A stretch of 64,000 bases of DNA from Schistocephalus solidus (GCA_017591395.1 WEDG01001547.1:344001-408000); one strand, 5' to 3'. Shown: positions 22,831-36,165, counted from the first letter of the stretch. Numbers and translations: made by a program. Notes: generated by a model not told the origin, from the sequence alone.

Positions 22831-23357
22831 TTTTCCCAGAATTTGCCGCAATGCCACTTGTAAAGTGATCGTTTCCTATTTCCGAGTTCTATTTAGGTGG
22901 CCATACACAAACATCCTTATCAAACTGAATACTACTTAATTAGCCATTTTAAATACTGTCGTTTTTGCGGGCAGCCTGAAGAAGCTCATTCAAAAGTCGG
23001 CATCTTGACGTGAATGAAATATCTTGGGATTAGGCTGCACGATATTCAATACCACAATCCCATTTAAGTATTTTTTGGAATCGAAAACACACTTCAGAAT
23101 TTTGGTTATGAGATAACAAGTCTACTGTTGTTCAGAAAAGGGCAAAAGGCGAGGCATCTTCATTAAACTACAGACATTATTACTACCACAGGCGGAGGTG
23201 AGTGTTTGAGTTCTAGGTATATTTGAAGGCAAGAGAAAAAGTGGACAACTTTAAGATGGGAATAGTTTGCTTATTCATCTGAGTCTTCAAGCTCGTGTAG
23301 GATTTTACTGCCGGAGACTGTAAAAGAAAAAAACCGGCGACAGGCAGTAGCAGCAAA

Positions 23358-23543
23358 TCACTGCTTCAGGTAGTTGAGCAGGAATCTGTGTGCAGGCGCA
23401 GTATCAATGTATGGAGTGGCTGAGTCCTCATCAAAGGGTCGGATCTCAATCAAATCCGGGTTTGAGCTGTTATCTTGGCGGCGGTGCGATTGAACTTGTG
23501 ATCCATTTGAAATATTTGGCAGACAGTAGTTGTAATAAATCAT
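23358..23543 (-). CDS. Possible C-terminal exon, unidentified
   Basis: An open stretch on the minus strand ends in TGA at 23360-23358 and reads as an ordinary soluble tail (NPDLIEIRPFDEDSATPYID, then HRFLLNYLKQ). Possible acceptors upstream (for example ACGCAATAG) have poor pyrimidine tracts, and the nearest poly(A)-like signal is the variant AATAAG. Composition looks protein-like but no family is recognised. Confidence 0.25.
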   Translation of the reverse strand: MIYYNYCLPNISNGSQVQSHRRQDNSSNPDLIEIRPFDEDSATPYIDTAPAHRFLLNYLKQ

Positions 23544-24241
23544 TCTATTGCGTCATCAACACGTGCTTGTCTGTACACGATTTCAACATGCATTCAGTCT
23601 GTGCCTGTTCTAACAGTCATATGAAAATGCTATTCACTAGACTATCCAAACTTCAGAAAACAAATTGACTATACATTTCGTCTTGCACCTTTCGCCTTGA
23701 GTTGCATAGAAGGATTGCTGATAACAAGAAGACAAATTAAGATGTCTTCCATTGCATGACCAGAATATCCCAAGTTCACTTCGGATAGGTGTGAAGGTTT
23801 ATCGGGATCCTACTTAGCAATTGGGCCAATTAGCGCTTCACTTGAGCTCCATAGTCAAGTGTAACGCAAATATAGCAGCGAGCGCCAGCGCCATGCCATT
23901 TCTTGATTGTAGCAAAAAAGCCAAATAACCAGCTTGCTTATTTGACAGCGCAAAGGCACGTTCTTTCAATGGTGGTAGATTAATTATGGATGTAACATAC
24001 ACAAGCAGTAGTCCTTAAACAAGGCCGTTTGATTCCTGAGACATGGACATAAAAATAACGCAAAGAATCAAAACGGAAATGAGCAGACAGTTAGAATGTT
24101 GCAATAAAAAAACGAACGATGGGTTGGAGATGGTAGAAGGGAGAACATGGCGCAACTTAGATAAAAAAACACGGATTATGCACGTACTGTTCAAGTAAAA
24201 TTCCCTAAACGGTTAATCAGTCAAAATATTGAAGACTAAAA

Positions 24242-24547
24242 ATGGCTGGTAATAAAGTCTGGAAAAACGGAAAGCCGGATGTGGACCCTTCAACTAACCT
24301 GATGGTCTATGCATTCACGAAGGAAGCTGAACAAAACAAAGGGTCAGGCGACAACTTTGCACTAATCTGCACAAAAAGGTTGTTTACTTTATTCTCTAAT
24401 CGCATGGTTTTGTATTCCTGTATGACCATTCGTGTTACCGCTGTCAGCGTAAAGTTTAGAAAGCTGTTATTGAATGAGAAGCTACCCGAAGCCAATTGGA
24501 CAGCAATATATGAAGAACTAAACACCATTTTCTTACCAGCGCTCTAA
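24242..24547 (+). CDS. Possible small intronless ORF, unidentified
   Basis: An ATG-started frame of 101 codons with a good initiation context (AAAATGG) begins MAGNKVWKNGKPDVD and ends FLPAL before TAA. No family is recognised, no poly(A) signal is close downstream, and the opposite strand is also partly open. It could be a chance ORF. Confidence 0.22.
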   Translation: MAGNKVWKNGKPDVDPSTNLMVYAFTKEAEQNKGSGDNFALICTKRLFTLFSNRMVLYSCMTIRVTAVSVKFRKLLLNEKLPEANWTAIYEELNTIFLPAL

Positions 24548-25341
24548 AAATTGAAAAACACGGTTTGATTTCCGCATATGAAGGGATCATCCCCAATTTC
24601 AAAACATTCTACGTCGTAACGTGGCAGGACAGGTGCCCGTGCACCGTGCGTATAATGCAAGTGAAGGCCAAAAACCTACGTCCAAATCGCCGGCCTACGT
24701 AAGCCATTGGGATTGAATAAGTATAGGTTCATATTCTCTTCCAACCTTCCTAAGCACAAAGAACTTGAAAAGTTCTGTCAGTCCAAGATGAAATTACGAT
24801 GGAATTTCAGACACACATATATGTGGTTAACTGTTAGCTAGGCCGCACCTCTGACGACACTCTCAGCGCCCATCGTTCCAACCACCAATTAGGGTGTGAT
24901 CTTGTGCACATAACCTTTGCTTCGTACTGGCTACAGCAACGGTCTCTTTAGCTCTCTTCAGATTCGATGTTTGTACAGAAAATTAATAATCTTGAAAATT
25001 GGGAACCAACATATTCCGTCATATGCGTATACCTTACAGGATTTAATATACGTTACTTTCATTTATCCTAAGAGAAGATCAGCTTGTTCAGCGTTCGTTA
25101 GCTGGTAAAAGTGTTCTGCAAATTATTTACCTTGATCAAATTTGAAAGATATTAGTGAACTTTGACTATTTTTGTGTCTTTCTGTCACCATAACTTGAAA
25201 TAATAAGAGGACTTATTGCAAAACTTTTGCTTTTGTACAGGGGCCAAAATTGTAAAATCTGTTCTGTGGGGAAAAATTTGAAACTTTTTCAGTGTCGGAT
25301 GAGAGAAAAATAGAAGTGGCGGTATGCCCCTCAAAGACCTT

Positions 25342-28300
25342 TTATAAAGTGCTTTCTATCATCATGTTCATAAACTCCTGAAAGTCCATTTCTCCATCTA
25401 GATCTTGATCGTGCCGGTTAACCCACTCTTGCAGTTCACTCAGCTTGCAGTCGAAGTTCATGTCCTTTAACAGGCTCATTAATTCTGAGCAGGATATTTT
25501 GCCGGACTTGTCTTTGTCGACATCATCAAAGACGCTCTTCCAGAAGGCCAGTCTAAAGAAAAGAAACAAATAAATTAGACATCGGTTTGATTACCAGAAC
25601 TGAAATGGTGCGTTAGCTATTTAATAAATACAACAATGAATAACCAAAAAACTTTGCGGAGGGCATGACGGTGTACAAAAATATAGGCAAAGATATGGTA
25701 TGCAGTTGGAGTCAGCAACAGATGACCCGTGAAACGTGTCTTTCGGGACATTTATTTAAGTTGCGTTTAGTCGTTTTTTGATAAAGTTCTTCTTCGGGTT
25801 AAGGTGGGTTTAAAGTTAAGATTATGTTTACAGTTAAGGTTAGGCTTAGTATTATGAATAGAGTTAGGAGCCTGCGTCCTTATTCCCCACCATTATCACC
25901 CCTATTACCACTTGATCCAATAAGACACCTTCTTCGACATCATGCTTTATCTTTACCAAAATGCGCAGAGTAAATTTGTCACAGTCGCTAGACAAGCGGG
26001 ACCAAATGGCCATTTCGAGCTTGTTTGAGTCAGAGGTAGTCCGGGTCAGGGAGACGATATACATTCGCTTGGGGTTTAGCAGTGTTTACCACTTACTTCC
26101 ACATTTATATCATTGGCCCGGCGGAGTGGGCCTCCACATGCATTTAAATGCAGTCCACTCTTGTTTGGATGAAAGGTGATGGAGGGGAAACTGTCCTTTT
26201 AAATTTTATTGGAAAGCAATGTGCTATACTGGAGTGAACCCCTTGGTAAAAAGCCCTTTCGGCTCGTTCCAAAAGTATGAATATGTGAGCTGAAATATTC
26301 AGATACGCTTTTTGGTAGGAACCGAAACTGCGTTATTCCATGAGATTCATTTGAGGTTCACGCATTAATTTCGATTGAAATTTAAAGAGGTAACAATGTG
26401 ATTGAACTTCATATGCCAGAAAACACGCGGATAACGCTGCGGAACCTGCATTAATTGATGAACGCTCATCAATCGCCAACAGAACTCATTCATTTTGCTC
26501 TGCCATGAGGCTCACTCTTGAGCCCCGTCAGCAGCCACACAGTGCCTAGTTGTAGTAGAAGAGGCAGATGAATATTGCCGGCAACGCTCAATTGTGAGAA
26601 CATTGAACTTCTGATCAACAGGTCGCGGGTTTGATCCTTGGGTGGTGCACCACCTGGGGTTAGATATGACTGGTTGAAGACGGCTAATCAGCAAGAAATG
26701 GCCATTCCAGTCTGCCTTGTCTTTGTCGGCAAGATTAATTTACTTCTATACTAATAGCCGCTGTTAACCTGCTGGCGGGACTCAAGGGTTATTCTCAAGG
26801 CAGAGCGGAACGAGGGAGTTCTGATAACGATCGGCAAGGGTTCATCAACGAATGCAAGTCAATATTCCCGATCTAAACCGGCAAGACAACGAGCCCGTGT
26901 CTCAATAGTTAGAGCATTGAGCTTCTCATCAACAGGTTGTGGGTGCTGCGCTACCTGAGGTTGGGTATGACTTGCTGATGACGGCCTATAAACCAGAAAT
27001 GGCCATTGCAGTCTCCCTTGTCTTTGCTAGCAATATTCAGCTGCGGAACTTACTTGTTAACTGAACCCCTCACAACTGCATCAGGAAGCGGCAGAATATT
27101 GGCAAAATAAACGTATCTGGGCTTTTGGCTAGTATGTGTGCTGCTAGTATGGTATTCTATAGCTCGCGAATAGTTGAGGCCTCGTAAGAACTGGAGGTCC
27201 TATATCGGAAAACACGTGGGGAATGCTTGTTGCCCACTGACGATTTGAACCCACCACAGTTGCGTTAAACAGTGGCACAGGTTTGATGAAAAGTGAGTGT
27301 CTGTGCTTCAAGTTAGTACCTATGCGGTCAGTATGGTTTACCATTTTACTTAAAGTAAATGTTTAATGGTGTTGTATCTTAACAATTATGGTATAATTCA
27401 TCCACATTTCTTCTAAATCTGATTAATTAAAATATTTTTCTGATAGACATTCTTTTAGAAAACATTAATTTGCTTTAAATATATTTGCCTAATTTTGAAG
27501 AAAGCGCTAATACTAAAATGTTTTCTACGATATCAGCAGCTTTTCAGTGTTTTATAGATAAATTTCCCTTAAGGGAGTCCCAGCCGATCCTGATTGATAG
27601 TGCTGGTTATAGCGTTATTTAAAATGCTTCAAAATTATATTTATTTGGTAGAATTTACGAAACGTTCGCGAATTAATTTTGGAGGACATTAAAAGAGCGA
27701 GCCTTGAGACTGTAGTTCATATTCTAGAAATCAGGGGAAGAATGCTGTGGGACCCGCTGATAAACTGAACCCCTCTTGGCTGCGCCATCTGCCGGCACAA
27801 GTTTGGCAAACCACGTGGGTCTGGTTTTTTAACCAGCCAATGTTCTGTCCTTACGGTAAATCATTCAAAAGTGCACACTGCGTTGACCGATCAGTAAACT
27901 TGAAGGTTCTAATGGGCCCAATGCCACATGCAAAATCAGGTGCAAAATAACCTTTTCCATTTGCCAGCAGTTTTGTCGCATTTTTGAAAGAAGTCGACTC
28001 CCTCACGTTATAAAACTTTGTGAATATGGAGTGGATTGCTTCTGACTTATGGACAAGTTTTTGCGAATTTTGTCGTCTACTATACTCGTAGATTACCAGT
28101 CGAACTGCAGTCTACCCTTTATGAAAACAACACATCACGTGAACGAGGAAATTACCGAAAACGCGTCTGTCCAATAAGATCATGCAACGTAGAAATCTCT
28201 GACAAAAATGAGTCCACAAACTGAACGTAAACGTTCGGGCTTCATAAACTACAGAGATAAATGCAAAAGGTAAAGAGAATAGACATGTACAATTAAAAAA

Positions 28301-31139
28301 TTTAAGATAAACGCACTATAAGCTCAGTTTATGGTCAACGAAAAAGATGATTTTTGGAAGAACATGAAAAAGATAGTAAATACGTTTTTCTTACTCTTTT
28401 TCCTTTCTAGGAACTGTGCATACTACACGAAGATATTCTTCCTCTGTGATGTTTCCATCTCCATTTGCATCAAAGGTTGCGAGAAACTTCTGTAAGAATG
28501 AAAGATATCGTCCGTCTTATTGGAAACTTTAATTAATTCCATCGATAGTATCTACACGTCACGCAGTTGTGGTCCCCTGACGTTGAAACAAGCGATAAAA
28601 AGCTTCTCATATATTGTGAAACGCCATCCGAAACCTTGTATATATTTAAGCCTTTTGCTATCAAAAAGCTATAAACTTCGTGCTGTGGCATTGACAGTGT
28701 ACAGAGAATACATAAGAATATTTTATCAAAAAGGAACTCTGAAACCCGGCTATTAATTTGGAAGGAATGGAAAGGATTTTTGCTTAAAAAATGTCTAGCG
28801 ATGGACGCGCTTTTTTAAAAGTAAATATTAGTGTAGGATTGCAGCCACGTGCAGACTGCAGAAACGCCGAAAAGGCTAGAAAGCATATTGAAGGATCTGT
28901 ATTTTCAGTGAAAATATTACAGATATGCTATCATTGCGGTTTTATAAGTCTTCCGATGCAGATTTCCGTTTCACTTTTGATAGCATTTCTGTATTGTAGG
29001 AAAGGAGTAAAATTATATCTGCTAATCCCGCTTTACTCCTAAGCGAGTTAATTGAGTTCCGAATAGTATGCTGCTTGATTAAAAACAAGAAGCGAACCAC
29101 TCTTTGAGGATGAACAAATAGAAGAGAACATAAACCGAAAAATATGTTACCTTATTTTATTTGTTTTCTGAGTATGCTAATAATCTACGGCTGGAAAAAG
29201 ACTATATATGGCAATTAAAGTACGGTATTCCCTCTTTAGATTAACACATGACAGCTGATTCTGCTGCTGCATTAATGCTATATTGGCTACTATGATTAGT
29301 ACCCTACTCAGGAGGACTTTGGTACACGTTGTATACACCACTTCATGTACTTTAAAAAAAATTTGGGCCGACTGTCAGTGTCGTGCGGGAAGGCGAAACA
29401 AGAAACTTACACGTTAAAATTCGAGTTTCAGATGTTCTTAGGAATGCTGTGGATGCGTGGCAGATAAGACGCGTTATCTGAAAAAGAGATATCAACCACG
29501 CTTTTGCACATCGTCATGCGACTACCAATCCAAGGCAGTTAGTCGTGTCCTAGTAGTTAAAAATGTCATCCTTTACTGCAATGCTGTGAGAAGGTGAAGT
29601 TTACTTCATCGAAGGTTCTAGTGTGGACATGCAGGCCGTTCTGACTTCGGATCTAGGTACAGGAGGAGTCCTGCATTCATCGGCTCAACTCTTACTTATC
29701 GTTCAGTCGACATACGTCAAGGCACCTGATCGTCCCTCCTGCAGAGGTATCCCTGTTTTCGCATAATGAGCGAAGCATCCTTAATGTTTTTACTCCCTTA
29801 GATCAAAGGCATTTTTAATAAAGGCTCTAAGGGAAATATGAGGGCAAAAATTGAAAGTAACTCGTAGCTTATGATTGAATTCCTAAAGATAGCGTATAAG
29901 ATATTCTTTGTTATTACACTAAAAGGTCACTTTTTTCGCAATTTCAACAGACAATGCTCTTCTAGTAACAGTTACCTGTGATGAATTTGTAAATCTCCAA
30001 TCCTTAAAGTGTATACTCTGAACAGATACCAGAAAAGGATACAAATGTGAATGCAGCAGATAAATTAAACGAGAGTCCCAAATGTGAGGCAGTAAATGAC
30101 TAATCATCACGAGTTCTGTCTCATTTGAATCACAGTATGCTAGTACTTCCAATAAAATTCATCCACAGTGGGCCATCTCGTTTTGAAGGATTAAGCAAAT
30201 TCTTTAGTTGTTTTGGCGATATGCAATCATGCATGACCCTGACTTTGCCAACGTACACAATCGCAGTTAGTGCATCTCTTCCGGTTAAACATTTCTGGAT
30301 CATTACTGCCACCTTCTACATACCGATTATGGGTGTTCCAAAATTGGCTGGTCATAAAGCTTACTACAACAGGCCAATAAACGAGGGGTGATAAACATCA
30401 GTCACCTACTAGGATGCATGAAAAAGTTTACCTACTTGAAATCCTGCCAAATGACCGCAGGTAAGTGAAGGTTAAATCTTGCGGTTAGATCGGAAAGCCC
30501 TCTTTGTCAACCTCTTAGCTAGAGCAAACCATGGACTAAATATATTATAGTACAAGTCACCCAGCTACGCGATGAACTAAGTGTCACAGCAATTTTTCGC
30601 AAAGGAAAGTTCGTTAATTGCTTTATCCTTCCAAAAATAGATTTTCCATGAATAATAAATTTAAAATGTTTTTGAGTATGAATAAAAGTATATTTTGTAA
30701 ATGGCCTAGATAATGTAAATGTGGGAGAGGCAATTATATATATACGTTAGCTCATGGTTGCACTTTGAGTTAGGGGTGGTTATTAGTAATTACGACATAT
30801 CTGTACCTCACTTTCAAAAGACGTCCATAACTGAGAATATCGCTAGGAAAGAGTATTTATAGTTGTTTCTAATGGTTCGTTTGACCGCTGACAAGATTTA
30901 TCAGTCGATGGAAAAGCCTGATTCTTTAAAATGAGGTTTAAAAAGAAACGGAAGTGCAGCAATTCCCGTCAACATATAAAGCTGCCAAGAACTGCAAATA
31001 CATCTCATACCTTAATGAACTTTTTGTCAAATCCTGAAGCACGGAGGCAACTCTTCACTTCTTCTTTGCTCAATATGCCATTTTTATCGATATCCATTTC
31101 CCGAAACTTCCGCAGAAACTGTTGTCTTTCGCTATCCAT
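25342..31139 (-). CDS. Four-EF-hand calcium-binding protein, paralogue of the gene at 3921 (3 exons)
   Basis: The exons on the minus strand are 31139-31011 (129 nt, starting ATG), 28489-28395 (95 nt) and 25552-25342 (211 nt). Donors are GTATGA and GTAAGA; acceptors are TTACAG and CTTTAG. Exons 1 and 2 match the plus-strand gene in length and phase, which shows common descent. The product is 144 residues with EF loops DIDKNGILSKEE (16-27), DANGDGNITEEE (50-61), DKDKSGKISCSE (87-98) and DQDLDGEMDFQE (123-134), all with canonical ligand positions. The last exon starts three residues earlier than its counterpart (LAF before the shared Trp). It has no signal peptide or membrane segment. Introns are long (2521 and 2842 nt); the second holds SINE copies. 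The family role is Ca2+ sensing or buffering; the partner is unknown. The gene faces the paralogue at 3921-6839. Confidence 0.87.
25795..25870. repeat. Degenerate telomere-like block (GTTAGG type)
   Basis: GGGTTAAGGTGGGTTTAAAG, ACAGTTAAGGTTAGGCTTAG and AGAGTTAGGAG, in intron 2 of the minus-strand EF-hand gene. Confidence 0.5.
26460..27045 (+). mobile_element. SINE cluster in intron 2 of the minus-strand EF-hand gene
   Basis: The order is X (26460-26575), SINE (26575-26735), inverted X (26750-26850), linker and SINE (26893-27045). The SINE units share TTCTGATCAACAGGT, ACCACCTGGGGTT and GAAATGGCCATT with those at 9.6 and 14.7 kb. They are antisense to the host gene. Confidence 0.65.
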
Positions 31140-31277
31140 AGTGGCTTCGACTGATGGGGCACTTAATGTGTAGTAAACGGGTAGGACTATACAGCAAGGC
31201 GTTCGTTGGAAGATACACGCTCTGCCACCTCATCAAAGGTGGTTAATGCGGCCGGCCGACCACTTCAGCACACCTTC

Positions 31278-31324
31278 ATTGGTTAACTGGCCAACCACGT
31301 AGACCAATCAAATAGTTAACCAAT
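31278..31324. promoter_or_regulatory. Cluster of three CCAAT motifs upstream of the minus-strand EF-hand gene
   Basis: CCAAT occurs at 31304-31308 and 31320-31324, and the reverse form ATTGG at 31278-31282, about 140-185 bp upstream of the ATG at 31139. Spacing and position resemble a CCAAT-box promoter. No TATA match is convincing. This is a motif match only. Confidence 0.3.
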
Positions 31325-34300
31325 CAGGTAAGAGCAAGACGCAACCAGCACTGGGAAACGAGAAAATTGCAAATGAACCTAGGAGTGGATTCCGTTCCTT
31401 GGGTTTTTCATGATCATTCTCGCGCTTTTTCGATAGTAAAATCATGAGATAAACAACAAGCAGACAGGAAGACATAGACATAAGTAGAGGCCGTTTGAAT
31501 TGGACTTTCGCGCAGAACTAGGAGCTGTTGTCCATGTATTGAATAGTTTTAAAAAGGCAACCCACGAAAAATAAGAATTAATTAATGATAGAGACCAATG
31601 ATTGTACCCAACACGCGAAGAATGATAGAAAGCTTTAAGTAAGACAGGGCCATAAAGATATGAGCCAATTAGTGGAATTTTCATTGAGAATATCAATTAG
31701 TTTGTTTGCACCCTGCGTTAAAATGTTCTATTCTCGGGTTTCCTTTTATAAATGGAAGATATCACCTAACATCTAATAGTCTATCATAAATATTTGAGAT
31801 TCCACTAATCATTTTCATTTGACTTCCAGGTCTTACCTTTTGAAAGCCAGTTAAAATGGAACTGTTTCTGTTTTATGACACGTTCATCTTTTACGGAACG
31901 GTAGCAGTACCATTCAGTTATGGCAGTTTGGTTAGCAAAATTAGCGCTGGAACGCCATTCGCGGATCCGATTACAGTAAGAAACATGTAGCACAATTATT
32001 TTGCTCCATTTTGTTCTTGGTTGCTTTTCGACTCTCCATGAGGGCTCCAGAGGGAGCCCCATGGAATAGCGTACCGAGCAGGCCAGACAACCAAATCGGT
32101 GGCCGAACTTTCTACGCTAATTTATATCCTCGAACGCAGCTGATGGATCGAGGAGCCCTTGGTTTAATGGTTCAATGGCAAAAAAGTTGTGATCCGATCA
32201 ACGGTCTATCCAAGTCGGAGTTAGAGTATTGTTGGCCCAGAATGAATTATAAAACAGAAATAGTTATTCCAATCTCAACACGCTCTGAAAACTTTTATCA
32301 AATAAAAGAACTGGCTACTATGCCCGTTATGCTGGAAATGGCTTTTGAAAAAATCAGGTTAACATTGCTGAGTTAATTTTGTGGTATCCATGTATGGAAA
32401 TTAACTTCGTAATTTGCGCACACTAATATGGACAAGGAACTGAGGAAGAGAGCCTGTCCGCCACCAATGAACATTCGCAGGTTCAGCAGTCGAGTAAAAA
32501 GGCAGCCAAATGGGGTGCCAGTTAAAAAAAACATACCGTATTTGCATTTAAGACACGAAAGCAGTCCTGGGCGCTAACAACAACCTGTGATCTGAACATT
32601 TCCGCTCGTTTGTGCATGCCTCATACAGTACTGTATTATGGTCAGGGTGATCTACTGGCAGGATGCTGGGAAGGCTAAAATATCCAATAAATGTTGTTCA
32701 AGAAGATGATGGAAAACACTCGACAGTTTCTCTCTGGATTCTACATGCAGTCACCTTTGATGCCACGGACTGCTTTATATTTAACTGTCTTCGTTGGATA
32801 TGTTTCTATAATCTGACTTTAAACCCATACTTTAAGAGCTCACTCATTTTTACCCCCTAAAGTGTTCCAGTAAAGTTGATGATTATACATACCGAAGTGA
32901 TAAATCAGGAAAATTTATTTCAGTCCCATCTTTCCCTTCATCCGCCGACTCTGTAAAACAGGCGATAACATAATTCGTAGTTAAAACCCAAAATGTTTCG
33001 ATAGCACTGCCTGCTTAAACGTTTTGAGGAAAGAACCATTCATGAAAAATGTTTATCTGTCAAAGTGTGTTGTCAGTTCTGGTATTTAATATGTCCTACT
33101 CGAAATTGCTAAGCAGCTTCCAAAAGATACCTATGCAAAAAAATAAATCCAAAAGATCCCACTGGGTTTCGAGATTTGGACGTCGTTCTGCTGACCTCAT
33201 ATGACGCTAATAAAGTGTAGATGATGTTTAGTCTGCTAATTTAGGACATAACCTCAAAATAATGACCGTGGTGATGTCATCAAAGAAAATAGTGATATGT
33301 ATGCTTGAGAACTCTTAAATGTAGTCGGACACGCATGATTTTGTTCCCGTTCACGTCTAATACAGCCTCACTTATTTGAAAAGTGAATTGTTATATTTTA
33401 TAAATTGCCATTTGGATTAAGTTTTCACGTGAACGTGATTTATACGTTCGACTAGGATTAGAAAACTGTTGACAGCCAATCAAAAAATAAAAACAAGTTT
33501 ATAAAATGTTACCTTCATGTCTAGTTGACATTGCTCACAATGTAAAATTTAAAAGAATAGGAAAATTATAGTTATCTTTTACATTGTTTTTTTACATGAT
33601 GAAGACAGTTTGTTGGCTTTAAACTTCCACTGACTCCAAAGCTGCAAGATGATCCTTGTGGGTTTGGGTTGGATCAAGTGGAATGATTGAAAATTTGATA
33701 AATACAACTTAGATAGTTAAAATCCATATTTTAAAGCAGCTGTTTATGATCGAAATTATTTGCTCAAAGAAACAAACTTCTTGAACAAATGCTGGTCTAA
33801 AATGCGCTGCTTACCCTCACAAAATTGCTTTCAAACCTCATGCGCATTTGGTCCATTCTGTTGGAGAGCGACAGCTTGAGTTCGTACATTTAAAGATTAC
33901 CTAACATTCTTTTTAATAGTGACTCCATCCCAATAAAAAATTCGAGCAGAGAAAAAGGCTTATGATTGATTAAACGGCACCACAAAAATCTTACATATTG
34001 CGGCTTTTACATTTTTGCCCGTGTATGTTTAACAGTCTGCTTGACGACCTCCAAAATGCTGACGGTGGGACAGTTTTGGACGGTGTGTAGAGGGAATAAA
34101 AATAATTCATTTTGAACTATCAGTATTGTTTTGACGTTTTATTATTTAGCTTTACTTGACCAGCAGTTACTATAGAATGGGTTAATGATGTTAAAAACCC
34201 AAGGATTTGCCCACGGAAGCAAACTGATAAATGACCATAAATAGGGGCAAAGAACTCTGTTGTAAATTTTCCTCCTGCTTAAGGACTATGCATGATCAAT

Positions 34301-35061
34301 TCCAGACACGTTGACCTTTACAATCCGGCAGACGTCTTTAATTGGAATCATAACAGACACATACTCGTGTTCAGGCTATTGGGGTCACCTTTGCCTGATG
34401 CAACAAAAAGCACCACTGGCATAAAATTTGTGTGAACTTTCTCCCGCTAGATCATGATGGGTCACTGCCATATAACCTGTGAGGAAGAATAAGTAGACAT
34501 GATCGCTGGAACAAGAACTTCATTTGCCTTAGATGTTTGATTCATGCTCCAGCCTACCAGCAGTGAGGGCATCAGATATGGATAATTCATACCCAATAAT
34601 TTGCAGCATTTTTGGGACTCACGAGGGAAATGACCTCCCCATGTCATACTAGGTACTAAAACTCAGTTGGGCCATAGAGCTTAACCACTCGTAGGGCACG
34701 CAGGTGAACAGTGTTCCCAAGGCAAGTGTTGGTGCACCAGATAGCTGAATACTCATCACGCCAATATCCAACACGGGTGATGAAATTTCAGTGATTAAGT
34801 TCATGCATGCTGGCCATCCGCCCGAAATCACACCAAATGCCAATCATCTTCGAAGAAATGGAAGCCTGTAATTGTTATAGGCATGTGGTCGCATAGCGAC
34901 TGTTTCCTCTAAATAGTGCGATTCTCTATGCATGACTTATCCAGATCTGATGCCACCTCTGATGATGGGTTAGAGCACGAATCCAAACGTCGGGCGAATA
35001 AATTTTTCTGTTCCAGTGATCGCGTCTATTCCTGCTCAACTGCTTCCTGGGAGGCTCATTT
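31325..35061. other. Unassigned interval upstream of the minus-strand EF-hand gene
   Basis: No domain found. A 121-codon frame at 32011-32376 (+) reads smoothly but matches nothing I know. Sequence from about 34300 leads into the mariner remnant and may include its decayed flank. Confidence 0.4.
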
Positions 35062-35510
35062 TCACTTCATTTTCTTAGAAACTAGCTTAAAGACCGTAAC
35101 CACCTTAAAAATGCTGTCCAATAAAGGATATGCATATTTCCCAGCGGGTTTTCCACTGGTTGTTACATTTTTTACCTTTTTTTGCCCTACTGTTGTTACA
35201 TATCTCCGGAGATTTTTCTTAACCTCTTCCGCATTCTGAAAACGCTTTCCAGTAGTTTTTTTCATTGCAAATAGGGAGTTGCATTTGGCAACATCTGGCA
35301 AGCAAGGAGTCCAAGAATCTGCTGTCATGTAGTTTTTCGCCAAAACTGGTGATCAAGCAGCCAGTTCCTCGATGACCACAATTTGCATTGTTTTTTCCAC
35401 TGCCTCGCGCAATTGTTTCGGCACTTGCAGATACTTATGTTGGTTCACTGTGGTGCCATGAGGGACAAATTCAACGTAAGCGACTCATATGCTTTTGAAA
35501 AAGAGCAAAC
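35062..35510 (-). pseudogene. Mariner-like transposase remnant, subfamily 1
   Basis: Minus-strand translation gives VEFVPHGTTVNQHKYLQVPK, then NWLLDH joined to QF.LAKNYMTADSW, then TPCLPDVAKCNSLF and GKRFQNAEEVKKNLRRY. These follow the catalytic half of mariner transposases. The segment between LLDH and QFLAKN that normally contains the second catalytic Asp (HDNAPAH) is missing, the third Asp position is Asn (PCLPDVAKCN), and a TGA interrupts the start. It is inactive. No terminal inverted repeats were found. Confidence 0.7.
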
Positions 35511-36165
35511 TAGAATGGACGCGTAAGGCCGTAAAGCTTTGTCAGTGCAAAGTTGCCTAGAGTATGGGCAGTGGTTTGATAAACCAATCACAGAGTCGGT
35601 TGTGATGGTTTCTCGTGCAGTCTCCTTCATTAACTGAGCAGGAGTGTCTAGCAAACGCACCTAGCCGCAGAGGGCAGCATTGCCATCCCACAGAAAATAA
35701 TTCTCTTTTATTGGCTACACACTCGTCTAGGCAATCATAGAATCTCCTTATCTCTGGCGTGGCTAATCGCTACTGTTATGCGCGCTGATCTTGCCAGCGG
35801 TCACAGCTGCCTTAGGTGGCTACTCATCTTTCCACGCAAAAAAATCGCCCATGCTAGTGCCTTCTGTCTTCTGATAACAGGGCTTAGGTCAAATGGTTGT
35901 GGAGATTTAGATGCGGTCATCATCCTAATCCATAGATTCTTACCCGGCAGGCAGATTGGCTTGATAGACGGTTAGTTTGAGCCGTCAATTAGGGTTTGTT
36001 GAGTGAAGCATGTGGCCGAATTTGACAGGTCCTTCCACGCTGGCATTATATATTGACATTGATTTCCATTTTTTAGAAAGATATCACTGAATTTTTCATC
36101 TATGAAAATCATTTTGCGCTTTTAACCTGTTCACAATCTTTCTTCAAACGTCTCCTTGTTTAACG

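Noticed and set aside
28791..29042. An 83-codon plus-strand frame inside intron 1 of the minus-strand EF-hand gene
   Set aside because: No domain or supporting signals; intronic chance frame.
32011..32376. A 121-codon plus-strand frame as a gene
   Set aside because: It reads smoothly but has no recognised domain, splice partner or poly(A) signal; left as unassigned.
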